Source: Prostheceraeus crozeri | Taxonomy: Eukaryota; Platyhelminthes; Polycladida; Euryleptidae | Assembly (NCBI GenBank): GCA_907163375.1 | Contig: CAJQUW010008041.1 | Span: forward strand, 186,001-250,000 | Direction of reading: 5' to 3' | DNA length: 64,000 nt | Shown here: positions 1 through 12,800 of the stretch, piece by piece | How positions within the stretch are numbered: the first letter of the stretch is position 1 | Layout: each line of letters starts with the position of its first letter | Translations under genes and position numbers: made by a program | The notes under the pieces: model-generated | Seen by the model: only the letters and a program-made list of their open reading frames with translations | The model's database searches: none | What the model was told of the DNA's origin: nothing

Positions 1-2
1 AA

Positions 3-587
3 CAGTGGGACACTGTGATGTGGACCGATGAGTGCTCCATCGAACAGTTTGGTTCCCGTCAGTTAGCAGTCCGTCGTCCGACTTCACAACGATACAACCC
101 CAGATATGTGGTCCAAACAATGAAACACCCAGTCAAGCAAATGATTTGGGGCTCTATCAGCTATCAAGGAAGAGGTGGTCTATTCTTCCTTCCTAAAGGG
201 AAAACCATGAATGCGTCAACGTACCTCGATCTGTTGAAAGAGAAATTGAGTACACACATGACAATTCATTCCACAGGTATTCTAATGCATGATGGTGCGC
301 CTTGCCATCGAGCAAAAGTAGTCTCTCAGTGGCTTGATTCAGAAGATATCACGGTGCTGGAATGGCTCGGCAATTCACCTGATTGCAATCCAATAGAAAA
401 TGCATGGAACAAATTGAAGTCCGAAGTTGCTGCCATGAAGCCTCGTTCTCTTGATCACTTGAAAGAATGCATCAAGCTTGCTTGGACGACGAAAATAACA
501 CCCGAATATTGTCGCCGACTCGTGCATTCCATGCCTTCCCGCTTGGCTTCAATTATTGAAGCAAGGGGACAACACACCAAATATTGA
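3..587 (+). CDS. Tc1-type transposase, C-terminal part, cut by the window edge
   Basis: The frame is already open at the first bases, so the N-terminal DNA-binding part lies outside the window. Visible DDE catalytic core: first Asp in WTDECS, second in LMHDGAPCHRA, and Glu in SPDCNPIENAW. Exactly 34 residues separate the second Asp from the Glu, the DD34E signature of the Tc1 family. The frame ends with a normal stop after a C-terminal helix (RRLVHSMPSRLASIIEA) that is typical of Tc1 enzymes. It cuts and pastes the element at TA dinucleotides. The visible part has no frameshift, so this copy may be fairly young. It lies upstream of the myosin exons and is unrelated to them. Confidence 0.93.
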   Translation, partial: QWDTVMWTDECSIEQFGSRQLAVRRPTSQRYNPRYVVQTMKHPVKQMIWGSISYQGRGGLFFLPKGKTMNASTYLDLLKEKLSTHMTIHSTGILMHDGAPCHRAKVVSQWLDSEDITVLEWLGNSPDCNPIENAWNKLKSEVAAMKPRSLDHLKECIKLAWTTKITPEYCRRLVHSMPSRLASIIEARGQHTKY

Positions 588-749
588 TAAAGTGAGTGAC
601 AATTGACACTATCCTTCATAGACATCCTATTTTCTAGACAGTCTGGCATTTTAAATTAGGAAAATATTGAGACGCATTTGTTATAATTTGAATAAAAGCC
701 TTTTTTTGGAAAAATGGATTTTGATTCTAAACTTTTGCAAGGGACTGTA
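588..749 (+). repeat. 3' untranslated part and right terminal inverted repeat of the Tc1 element
   Basis: After the transposase stop there are about 160 bases ending in AACTTTTGCAAGGGACTG followed by TA (748-749). Read inward from the end this is CAGTCCCTTGCAAAAGTT, the usual CAGT..GCAAAAGT style of Tc1 inverted repeat, with TA as the target duplication. The left repeat is outside the window. Confidence 0.75.
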
Positions 750-1530
750 TATAAAATGCTGCACAAAACAACAAGACATCCATTTCGTGACAGTTTTACG
801 AATTCCAATTTAGAAAGTATAATTTTGAGAATGATTTTTAAGTATTCCTTCAATTTCCCTTAAATTTTAACATGTAAAATTGAGTATATTTCAACTTCCG
901 AGCTGGTTTTCTTTTGAATTAAAATCATATAGCTAAAAAATGTCATGCATTTGAAGATCACTAGAAAAGCACATGTGCATTTTTGCGGTCTAATTATCAT
1001 TAACACTGTTCTTACTCATTGAAAGATAAAGAACAAGCAGAACTTACTGGCTCCCGATCTTTTTTTCAATGCATTGTCATGGCTACATTATTAAACGAAA
1101 AAAAAAACTTGACAAGATTTACTTGAACAGTGTATATTTTTCACAATTTCACAAAATTTTAAACGGAGAAATAGGACTACATGTATAGACATATTCAATT
1201 AATGCAGCATTGCCATTTCCAATATGGATAGAAAGTCGCTGTGTATATCTGTGTCTTGAATCAAATGATAATAATCAAATAATTTGCTTTGAATTAAATT
1301 TATATTTATTTTAAAGGCATGAGAGCCTAGTTGCTCAAATGTTGCTTGTCCACTTGGTTTTGTGAAGTCCTGAAGAAGGGATACATATCCTGAAAGCTTG
1401 AGCAGCAAATAAGAAAAGTACTTTCAGCTTCTCATTGTTTTATACGAAGGGACATAAAGAGGCCACAAAATCTTAATGAAGAATTTGCTCCCGTTTAAAG
1501 TCGGAAGCTTTAAAGTTTCAAAACTTAAAG
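750..1530. other. AT-rich non-coding stretch with one hammerhead-like motif
   Basis: No reading frame or transposon terminus is recognisable. The only structured item is the CTGAAGA...GAAAG motif at 1370-1396, listed separately. Confidence 0.5.
1370..1396 (+). ncRNA. hammerhead-ribozyme-like core (candidate)
   Basis: CTGAAGA (1370-1376) matches the CUGANGA box of hammerhead ribozymes. A short stem follows (GGATA at 1379-1383 with TATCC at 1386-1390), then GAAAG matching the GAAA box. I could not define stems I and III or a cleavage site. Motifs of this form are known from the terminal repeats of Penelope-like retroelements, and a reverse-transcriptase relic lies 1.1 kb downstream. Confidence 0.35.
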
Positions 1531-1533
1531 TTC

Positions 1534-1735
1534 ACCGGCGCTGTGGCCTTGTGATTGAGTGTTCGCTCTGCGCCTGGGTGACCTTGGTTGGGTGAAACCT
1601 AAGACTTTTGAAATAGGTACACTCTGCATTCTTGCTAAACACTCAGCACAAAAGGAGTGAGAGTGGATAAATGACAACTCGGCCACATGGAAGAAAGACT
1701 CCGGGCCTAATATGGTTCCGAGTATAAACAAGTAA
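1534..1735 (+). mobile_element. tRNA-derived SINE, + strand
   Basis: The head begins GCGCTGTGGCCTTGTGATTG and has an A-box-like TGTGGCCTTGTGA and a weak B-box-like GGTTGGGTGAAACC about 40 bases later. A body of about 120 bases follows. The head resembles the one at 26.1 kb on the other strand (GTGGCCGTGTGATAGAGTG). No clear target duplication was found. Confidence 0.55.
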
Positions 1736-2339
1736 AACGTTATACGCTAACCAATAGGTCAAATACATAGGGTTAATTAGTTTAAATTCTATCAAGTACT
1801 CTACCCTCTAAGCAATTCATATTATTGTTTAAACAGGGGGAAACTACTGCTACTGAAAATACGCTACGGAATACCAATTAATAATTTATGTATCGAGAAG
1901 TACAAAAAGAGAATTTAGCAAGCTCACTCAGCGAGTGAATTCTGTCCAACTGAGGTTGTCAGAATTGTCGCTTCAATTTATCCTACTTAGCGGTATTAAC
2001 TATCCTAACGCTCGTGCACCTGGTTCTCCTTACCAATAGAAAAGGCGATCAGGTCTACTATCCATCATACTCATACTGTATCAACATGTCAAAATCATTA
2101 GTGATGCCAGACGTAACCCATCAAATTAATCCCGAATGAAATGAAGTTGTGAAATGAAGATTTGATGAAAAGATAAGTGAGAAATTTAATCCTTAAGAGG
2201 ACTGATCAAACGTTCCCTACAGGTGAATGGAATAGTGTCAAAATAACAGATTCATATTCAGGAAATAAAAGCAAAGAACTATAATCGAGATTGGAACTTA
2301 AATATTAACCTTGAACTCCTGAGGTCATCAGCAGAGACT

Positions 2340-3180
2340 AGGGTAGGGCGATCGTGTTTCGGTCCCTCACCTCTGAACACTCAAACCCACCCTAGCGGGA
2401 CCCTGCACAAAGGCAGCCTCAATCCACAGTTTATAATTTATAAAATGAAAGCTGCGACAATAAATATAGAAAAAATTGCCATCAAATTAATCATTATTAA
2501 TCAGTTATTCAAATCGGAATAAACATTGAAATAAATGATTGTCTAGCATTTGCTTAGCTGAATAATAACCGAATTTCAAGATAACTTCCCAATGTTTTTG
2601 CAACAGTCTCTGAGCGGACTGCTTAAGTTCAAATCTAGAGTAGCCTCTTGCTACCAAAAGCTGAAATGTATTCCGAACTTTATTGATAAAATCTAATTCG
2701 TGCGTACAGATGTGACCATATCGCAAAACCTGGCTCGCAAATACTTGAGCACCCATCTTATGCGGAATCGTATTATCCGGAAAAGTTAACAAAGTAACGA
2801 GGAAATTGAAGTCATCTACTTTGTGATACACGGAAGTTTTTAAGCCATCTTTCGAAATTTCTAATTTCACATCTCACATCCAAATACTCTACGCATTTGC
2901 CGTCATGCCCACTGCGACTAGCTTCCAGACTATCAGGATAAATCAATGGGATTCTCGAACCAAAGCTCGTGTAGTTGATAATGCAGATGCCATCTATGTA
3001 ACGAGATGTATTGGATAATAAACGAGCAAGTCCTGTTTTCTTGTCTTTAATTAGGTCAGTCATATATATTAATTCACAATGAGAAAGGAAAAGGTCAGCC
3101 AAAAGAGGGCTGCAATTCCCTCCCATAGGTATTCCTTTAGTCTGACGAAACACGTGACCAGCAAAAGTGACGTACACTTC
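2340..3180 (-). mobile_element. Reverse-transcriptase relic, probably Penelope-like
   Basis: On the minus strand, conserved reverse-transcriptase motifs read QTKGIPMGGNCSPLLADLFL, then a YIDD-type box (RYIDG) and LIYPDSLEA. The thumb-side segment follows (YHKVDDFNFLV, QVLRYGHIC). The order is that of Penelope-like or closely allied retroelement RTs found in many invertebrates. The element is old, lacks both ends and is broken in at least two places. Its downstream side (2340-2420) has a GGTCCC/GGGACC stem followed by GAAAC, resembling the tail motifs of the other Penelope-like pieces. A second copy of the same RT family lies at 53.7-54.2 kb. Confidence 0.7.
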
Positions 3181-3734
3181 GTTAACTACAAATTCAATCG
3201 CTGCTTTAAACGATTTCTTATCATATACACTATAGCCTGCGTACTTAATACCATTTCATAGGTTCATTCATTTCATTTAAAGTGCACTATAATTCAAGTA
3301 AATCAAATATCTCCCGCTAGCCCGAGTTAGACTCCACTCTTCTAAACAAATGCAGAAATGCCCTTCATGTCCAATATGTAGCTTAGCAATGCCGCTTCGA
3401 TTCTCGCAGAAGATTCGATGTACAATTCCAGTAATTGAGTTGTCTCATTAGTAAATGGCTTGTGCCAATCAATATATTGTCTTGACATCACGTGAAGGAG
3501 GTGGAATAACCAAATTATGACGAAGTATTAGGTGACAGTGAAGGAAGAATAGTGGTTCCCTGCAGGAGACACGTGCATTCTTCACGCAGCATCAGACACA
3601 CTGTACTGAGCAATTTGATAACAAAACTCTACCTGGCGCTTGTCTTTGTATTCTGAGCGGTGCTTTTTCCTTGTACGATGAACGCTAATCACGTAACTCC
3701 CTGAGAGAGATCCAAGACTTCCTTTTCACTTCAG
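3180..3734. promoter_or_regulatory. Region upstream of the first recognised myosin exon
   Basis: No TATA box or upstream coding exon can be supported. A pyrimidine run ending TTTTCACTTCAG (3723-3734) looks like a splice acceptor, so an upstream non-coding or coding exon is likely to lie further left or outside the window. An in-frame TGA at 3702 closes the exon-1 frame upstream. Confidence 0.4.
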
Positions 3735-3899
3735 ATAGCACAGGCAATGCACAAGGGCGATGTTCGACTGTGGTGGAGTCAGAAAGAGGGATATTCGGCT
3801 GCCGTGCTGTTATCCAGAGATCCCAACGGTCAACGGTATCGTCTCCGGCTTGAGGCCGACCAGAAGGAAGTAGAAGTCGATGCTGAAGAGGTCGAATTG
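3735..3899 (+). CDS. Myo18 exon 1 (SH3-like region)
   Basis: Encodes MHKGDVRLWWSQKEGYSAAV and continues to AEEVEL, then donor GTGAGT at 3900, phase 0. It corresponds to the VWLVHKGGFSLA...DVDEDDVEK segment of vertebrate MYO18A, the small barrel preceding the motor. The start is uncertain. ATG 3747 has G at -3, but TTCACTTCAG at 3734 is a good acceptor, so the exon may begin at 3735 and continue an upstream exon. Confidence 0.85.
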
Positions 3900-6800
3900 G
3901 TGAGTACAAGTATTTCTGTTGACAGTTTCTGTATGATATTGAATATTGATTTACTGATCTCTGTGTGAAGACAGATGATGCAATAGAAGTCTGGTTCCGG
4001 CTTCGAACAGTTGGTTGAGTGAAATAATGTGAATTGTGTTGAATTTCCTTCAAATAATTGGTTATCTAATCTTACACTGCTTCCTCCTTGTCTCCCGTAA
4101 GGCATTAAACTGCCTTGTCTAAGGTTTGACTGTAGAGTGTGGATGGTAATAAGAGTTTCATAAAATGGTTGCTTCACCCTATTAGTCTTGTGGGGCGCGA
4201 TATTTGTCCTCCTCATTTTGAACAAGTTTATTCATTATTCCGCAGTTACTAGGGCTATAGAGGAAAGTCCGTGCAAAATAGAGGACATTCATTATTTCTT
4301 ACATTTAACATGCAAAAGAGCCGTGAACAGGAGGTGCTTGGGATTCATTATTTGAAAATAAGATTTATACCTCCAGAATAATGAAAATAAGGCCAAAATT
4401 TCTCGATATTGTATGTATTGCCGACGTTTCGGACGTTCGTCCTTTGTCAAGGCACAAGAGCAATTCACAAAAGTAATTCACGAACAAAATAGGCTTATAT
4501 ACAAATTTTTACAATGCATTAGACACAAAAGCGATAGGTCACACCGGTTCTATCGATTATTTTGATGTACAAATTATTGACAAATGTAGAGATCCAGTAG
4601 ATACTACATTGTCCGAATCTCGTCAAATCAGATCTTTGGAACCCAAGCTTAAGAAAGATCGAAATGACTGATTTCTAATCGCTTTTGTGTCAACTGCATT
4701 GTAAAAATTTGTATATAAGCCTATTTTGTTCGTGTGCGCATGCCCATACTTTTGTGAATTGCTCTTGTGCCTTGACAAAGGACGAACGTCCGAAACGTCG
4801 GCAATACATACAATATCGAGAAATTTTGGCCTTATTTTCATTAGTCTGGAGGTATAAATCTACATTTAACAATTGGAATGTGATGATCAGAGCAATTACT
4901 GGAAATTCATGGAAAATATTTAAGAAGTTACAATGCATTATCAGTTTGACATCATTTCATGGACAAGTATAGACCGTTCTTATAAGTATAGTTTATACCG
5001 GTTTAGCAGCCGTTAATTAGATAACATTGAACTTGTCAAACGGCGGCTTTTTGTCGTAGCCTAGCCCCAGATGCATCTAGTCTACTTCAGTCTTATCAAA
5101 GACAAATATTTTTCTTCACGTACTTATAGTTAATGTAGACATTGAATTCAAAGACATTTGCTTCATTCAAAAATTTGAATTTCAAAAAAATTCAAAATTT
5201 AGCTTCATTCATTCAATTTTTCCTTAGAAACGTTTCACTTTCAACTTCAAAGGCGACTTTTTGTCACAGAAAGCCAGCAATTTTAAATCAGCACAATGAA
5301 CTCATGTAATTGTTCCGTCTACTTAGCGGACGATATTTTGACGAAGCTACGAATATTTGCCGATTCCAATTAATAGCAATGATTATAACATTAACAGTCA
5401 ATTAATCGGAATTTTGAACCGTTTTGAATCAATAAATTGACTGCAATTGATTGTAATTTACCTTTTCCAATTGATTTCCGATTTCAAGCAAATTTTATTG
5501 ACACCGCCTTTGTGTCATGCATTTGAAAGTGGACATGAGATCCTCCTGCGATGTCTGCAGTACTCTCTTGTGATTGCAGGCGAACCCACAGCATCAGGAC
5601 TTCATCGATGACCTTACCTCCCTCACCTACATCAACGAACCGTCTATTGTGGAGGTTGTCCGACGTCGTTATGGCGCCAATAACATCCATACGTACTGCG
5701 GTCCATCTCTTCTCCTAACTATGAATCCCATGCGGCGTCTCACCATTTACTCCAGCAAGAACAGAGAACAGTTCAGGACATCCCATCCCGAGAAACTCCC
5801 CCCACACATCTTCTCTGTGGCACAGAAAGCCTACAAGTGAGTCTGACATTCAGTGATTGAGTTATTTGCCGAAGGATCCCTAAAAGTTGCAGATATCAAA
5901 CTTGGAAAATGATTATGCTTCAGAGCTCAAGACAGACAAGAATTGTAGATTTAATCGTCTAATTTTAATTAGTCCCAGTACATCTGTAATAATCATTTCA
6001 TAATTGATTCCAAAAATTCGATTATTCTGAGAAATTTAGGTCTACATGCGATGTCTGTCTTCCAAATATCAACGAATAAAGTCAAAATATTGACTAGGTC
6101 AGATATTTGAGAATACCAGGAAATTCGGAATCTTGAAACCCTTTGTACCTATGATCGGCAATGATGTCATTTTATTTTTTATAGAACAAATGTACCATTT
6201 TTTAGTGAAATATATGTAAGCCTACACCGTAAATAGATCCAGACATACGATTTTTTCGATTTACACTGCTACCATGCTACTGTTACTGCTCTTAGCAATG
6301 AAATAAAAATTAGATTACATGCACTATCGATAGACTCCAAATAATGGAAGACCGAAGAATGCAGTTTAGTCATACAAAGCTTCTTGTATATCAAAAGTTA
6401 GGGAGGGCCTATGGCCTATACATTATACATCGCAAGTTTTGATTTAAGCTTTATACACTTGAATTACAAATATGCCTACAATATGCAGTTTGTTAAGCCA
6501 ACAGTATCTAAAGTACGAAAAAAGGCTAAAAATATTTAGATTACAGTCAAGATTTCAAAAACATCAAGACAGTGTTATTAATGAGTTGTTTGACAATTTG
6601 TGTAATAGACAGACTGACAGACAATAGCCGGTTGCTTTTCGCTACATGAATCAACCAGTGCGGATGGACATGGATAGTTCAAACGAAAAAGATCAAATTT
6701 ACTTTAATACAAAATGCGAAGAATCTATGATTAGAAAATACAATGGAACAAAAATTTTTGATAATATCATTTTATATCATTTTTCAAAAATAAATTGGTA

Positions 6801-9800
6801 TCATTTTTCCTCAATAAAATGATGTCGTTTTATCATTGCCAATCTTTGCTTTGAACATAACAAACTCTTAATGATTCGTCGTTGAATTAGGTTGTCACAA
6901 CATTTCGATGAATGTAATTTGATCCGAGCATCTTTCATTTTCTTAATACACAAGCAGTAATCTTGAATCACAACAGCGAACGAAGTAAATGAAAAATATT
7001 GTCTCTAGTTACGTCCGATGTCGTTGAAAAAGCAGTGAATAGGAGTTCAATGAGCTACTGCCGACAGACATTGTCATTATGAACGCGATATGACTTGATC
7101 TTGCATTCTTTCATGTTTGAAAATCACAATATCAGAGATGAATTGCTTAGGTCAGGTACATTTTCTTCAAGCGAATTTGATGGATATCTTAGCAAAATTC
7201 ACAAAAGAAGCAGGCTGATCGAAATTGCGCGCTCATGGTTTGAAAGAATGGCGTGACTATGGCCGAAATGAATATGCGGCTGTTTCAGACGCTCGCTAGC
7301 AACCTGACATTACATTGTTGCACGTTAGCCTACAAGATTTCTAGTTTTAAGTTTAATGGTTTCCAAAATAAATAGGACAATAATACCTTGTCAGAGGAAT
7401 TTGTCCTCAAAATTGTAAAATTGGCCTTCTTTAGAATCCAATTGAAGTCGCATATGAAGATTTAGTTTTGATCATCATCGTCACAAATATTGTCGCTTGT
7501 TTTCAAAAAATCCAACCATCGATTTACTTTTGAGAAAAGCCAAATGTTCATGCCTAAAGTGACTTCAGGCAATCCCTTCCGTCAATGTGACTTGATCCCA
7601 GAGAAACATCCAAACTTCTCACATCTCTGCCAAAACCACATTCCTCCCCTAATCTTCTGCTTATGATTGTGTTAACTTGCTTATATAATCACTTTCAGTA
7701 GAAATCTTGAGGGAAAATAATTGGTCTACCGTAGACATTGTGGATTGTAAACATGCGTATATTTGCCGCTGAGCAGCCTGGGATACCACATATATCCTTC
7801 GGCGATTTCTTTTGTGAAAAGGGCGCTCACTGTGCTATCTAATGTAACTCAATTTATTTATCATTTCTAAATGTGTATCAAGGCATCGCCAGCAGGTCTG
7901 CTATAAAATGCTGTCTTTGATGAATAAAAATATGAAGCTTTGACCATAGAGTAGGGATATATAGGTAGAGTATGGACTCAAAAAAGTATCTGTATACAGT
8001 GAAAAGTTTTACATGGAAAGATTCAGTTTTTTTCGGAGATTACGTTTCCATGGTCCGAAAAATTATTTGAACAGTTTTAAAATAGTCAAAATTTTGCGAA
8101 TTTATATACTACCGACACGACGCCCCATTATAAGTAGTGTGCAACAAGTTGGATATCAAAAGGAATGAGTATTTGCTAATAAGCATCGTAACTAAGCGGA
8201 AATTATGCTGATGATCAAGGAAATCTAATGAACGGCCTTATAATGGAAGTCTTCATGAAAAAGTCGAGATCTGATTTTGCATTCTTGGCTGAAATTCAAG
8301 TTTTTTAATTCAAGTTTCATGATTTTAAGGTTCACTGAATTCATGCTTCATTTCTTGAATCTGAATAGTGATGCGGAACCATCTACATCCTTTTAAGTTA
8401 ATTGAAGTCATTGTCTTTGATTCTGCTATTTTTGTCTGCCAGTGGCAAGTTGCCTGTGATATGATCACCCTTAAGAAAATACTTTTGAGTTTGAGCATGA
8501 AACTAACAGCAACCTACCGAATTGCTAATTTAACAAACATTTAATCTCTAAGGCTGTCATGACACTGAGAATCAGTAAAATATCATCATTCCTTCTGCAT
8601 TACAATTATAATCACTCAATTCCGTGGCAATTTTCTCAAACTGCAGAAATTTGCATATCTCACATTTGGTAACAATTCCAACTGTAGTTCATTTATCTCT
8701 CTCATACATCTCCTCGTTCATATCTCCCTTGAGTTCATTTAATGAAATCGAAAGTGTATACACATTGGGGATTTAATAAATACGGAGTTACCACTCTATG
8801 GCATTTAAACACTTTGCTCTATGGCTTTGACGTCATTACTCCCCACTGGGCGCCTAGGCATTGATAACACAGCTTTGTTGATCACCGTGATACTTTTAGC
8901 CCGGATACCCTTCCTGCCGACTTCAAATGGGACTCTCGGGGCTCGATCTCTAGACCAGTGGATAACAGGACCTTGACCACGGAGCCACGGTGAAAACACG
9001 AAAAAGAGACAAGAATCGTATCAGACTCGAAGAGCAAATTCTACTCCTCTCTTCTGCATTCGCATAAATGTGATCATTGCTCTCAGTGCTGCATCGGAGA
9101 AACTGCAGAAAAGGATCAATGAGCACACCAACGGCAATCCTCCATCCGAGATGTCCAAGCATGTGCATCCTCTAGCAGACCAAAATTTCTAGGTCCTGAT
9201 GAAAGCAGACCAATCAAGAGCAACAGAGATTTTTTAAATGTTTACCAGCTGCAGTCATACTCATAGCCATCTAGCTATTATTTCTCAGTTGTAAACACTT
9301 GTTAGAGAAATTTGTTATTCAATATTTCTATTAAGTACTGTATGAAGCTAGAATATCATAGAATGACCAAGAGATTACGATTGAATTGAAAATTGAGACT
9401 ATGTTGACTTTATTTGATTCATGCTGTATACGTTACTCGATTACATGACTACATAATAAATATTCTGTTCCGGACCTCGTAATATTTACGACTAAATAGA
9501 TTAACATAAATCATGTTGGAATTCCGAAAAATAATAAAAGTTTGTGATAGATTCATGCCATTTATTACTCGATATAATAACTGTATTATACTCCATTGAT
9601 TCATGATGATATAGTAGCCATTGAATTACATATGCACCATTGACTGTCATCTCCTTCCAGTGTTTTCAATATTTAATGACCATTTATCATTATTCTATCA
9701 TTTGTAAATATCATTTTGTATCAGCGTATCATCGTATCTCATCATCTCGTTTTTCACTTTTCATTGTATCATTCATCTTGTCACTGTACATTGCATCACC

Positions 9801-12800
9801 TAGCGTGTTTTCTTTGGAAAAATATACGTTCTGATATTCTATGTGCAATGTGAATTTGCCACAGACGATGATCACGTCGACTGAAACATGTTTGGCATCT
9901 GAAAATTCTCATTGTGTAATTTCTTCCGCTATTATCTAAAAAGATTTTAAGTAAATTTTATATTTTAGTATTGCATTTAGATTACGTAGTAATAAATTAA
10001 AAATTACATAGTCTCCATTTGCAATGGTTAAGAAAGGAAGGTACTTTGATATTTTCTGAGATATCTTAGTCAATAAAAAATTTCACGTGTAACAGGCCTA
10101 ATTGAAAATGTGAAAACAAAACCAATAATTTGTGTAAATAGCCTATACAAAATGATACTTAAAAATTACATGTGAGCTGCATACAAAAGCTAAGTATTAG
10201 ACAGTCAACTTAGGTCAACTAAATATCGCAGAAGCATTTAAAAACATATATTTGAAAATGTTATATTATATAGAAAAAGATAGGTGTATTTCAGACAATA
10301 TAACGATGTGAGTACTTTAAAACAAGATTTGTGCCCAATCATAGTTTGAAGAGAAAACAACGCTAATTTTACCATCCCGATTTATTGTGTTCGTAAATGC
10401 ACTATTGAGATGTCTCTGAAGTTTGTCCGAGTGCCATGTCTGGAGTCTATGCCAGCAGTCTGATGAGCTGTATTGAACTTGTCTGTCCATTTTGTATGTC
10501 ACAACGGTCGTACTTCTCCTGAAGAGAGGCCGCGAAATAGCTATCGGGATGGTAAAATTTGCGTTGTTTTCTCTTCAAAAATATAACGATGACAATAAAG
10601 GCGAATTGAACTTCGCAAGTTCAAACTACGCAGGATCAGGGCAGGATTTCTAGAATGAAAAAAATATATTACTAGCTAAACAGGTGGAGTTTCAGCATTT
10701 GATAAGACCTTCTTGTACTGTTACATTGACTTATGAATGAGATCTTTCTCCTTCGTCTGCAGCGCTCTCGTGGAAAGTGGACGCAGCCAAACCATCTGTT
10801 TGATTGGTCGGTCAGGCTCTGGGAAGACTCATTCCCACAATCATTTGGTGCATTATCTGGTGGATGTGGTACCTCATGCTGCAAGCCGGGTCACTCATGA
10901 CCGTGTGAGAGCAGCCAGAACACTGGTGGAGGCCTTCACATATTCAAGAACTCTCACCAACACCAATGCTTCCCGTTGTGCTCAGTTAACTATTTTGGAT
11001 TTCAATTATGGAGGCAATATCACCGGCATGTCAGTTCAACTCTTCCTCCTGGAGAGAACGAGGATAGTCCGCAGACCTGAGGGAGAACCGACTTTCCACG
11101 TCTTCTATCACATGCTAGCAGGATTGGAGCCACACCTACGGTGAGTGGGAGCGTTTAGCAAAGAATTGGATATTTCATACATTCGCGCTCTCTATGTTAA
11201 TAATAAGGATGAATATAGATCCATTTCTATGTTGCTTGCTGATAGGCATCCTAGATGTCGTTCTTGCAGAGATATTATTCATTTTACGGAAGTTCTTGTG
11301 GACTTTCAGGGAAATTCGTATCCGCCATGAGGTTCAAATTCATGTTGAACGGTTATCCAGAAACTTGAATCTGGCAGTTGGTCTATTTTACCGGATGCCG
11401 GATATTGTGATTCAATTACTATGCACTGAACCAATTAATCTACATTTAAATTTACACTCTTTTCTACATCAACAAAAGTCTACACTAATCACCTTGATGG
11501 TAAAGTATTAAAGCTGTGAATAATTATTGAATTGTCATTAGGCACAAAAGGATGATGACTCTATGCACTCAAGTCTTCTGCCGACATGTTTTATTTAGGT
11601 CAGTTCAATTAGCAGATCCAAGCATCAGTCGAGTAAATCAACGAATTTGTTAGTGTTTCTCATTGAATCGATTTTCACAAGCTATCTGTTTTCCTCTTCA
11701 GATTAGATTAGTGGCATCAACTCAAATCTTTCCTTATCATCTGAATAATTGTTAACAACACATAGCTATGTATTTTGAGGATTAAATGGAGGACATTTCT
11801 GACTCAAAAGTATTGCAGTGATGAACAGTGGCAAAATTGAAAGTAATTAATTATAAAGCAAAGTGCAACTAAGGCCATATTTGCGGATTATCCGATCATT
11901 TTTCTATCCGGTACAGACTTCCAGATGATATTTAGGAATATCAGACAACCTCTTCTATGTGATCCATGATAAATGCTCATCACCGCTCATATTTCTAGAT
12001 AATACCTTGTAAGATATATGCACTGTGTATTCGTGAGCCTCGTCCATGACATCGATGATAGATATCACCTCTCCTATTTCCAAACCAGTCATCAGATGGA
12101 CTTCTAATTTAATAAATCCCCTCACGACACACTTCGTCGATCAAACACAGACTACTGTCTACATGATTAGGGTCGGTTTGATATCGGCTCATTATCGTGG
12201 GCAGCATGTGCTGCTCTGCTGTGACTACCTTTTGAGTATGCAACTTTTATGTAGTCATTATTATGTTGTTCACAATCTGTTTCTAACACAAATCGTATGA
12301 CATCAAATCAGCATGCAGGCGATTCATGAAGTATGGCAGATATTGTCTGATATTCTCAAATATATGGTCATACCTTGCATTTTCCCTCTGAGTTAGCATG
12401 TTTCTCATAACTTATCGTCATATTTTTAGATCTGAATTGCAAATCGACACGATGGATGAGCCGAATCTCTTCATGACACCTCTACAGAGGGTAAGTTTAC
12501 TTCTCAGGTCTTAACTGAAGGCTATCTATGAAGCCCTGCAAAACATCTGTTAGCCTTGAAACCATTCAGGGTTAAGCATTGTTGTTGAGTTACAGTCACG
12601 GCGTACTGAAAGTACCTTCAGTTCGCCGTGGCTACAGTGCTTCTATTCAGGAATATTATTTCGCCGTGAGACATACGAGACAACATTTATGTATTCTTGG
12701 GGATAGAGGTCAGCCCTGATATCGGCTTGAATTATAGAAAACCAATTGCTGGTGTCAATGCTTGGTTTTCTATAATTCAAGCCGATATCATGGCTGACCT

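Noticed and set aside
1534-1620. A functional tRNA gene
   Set aside because: Boxes are tRNA-like, but the cloverleaf does not close and a SINE-type body follows.
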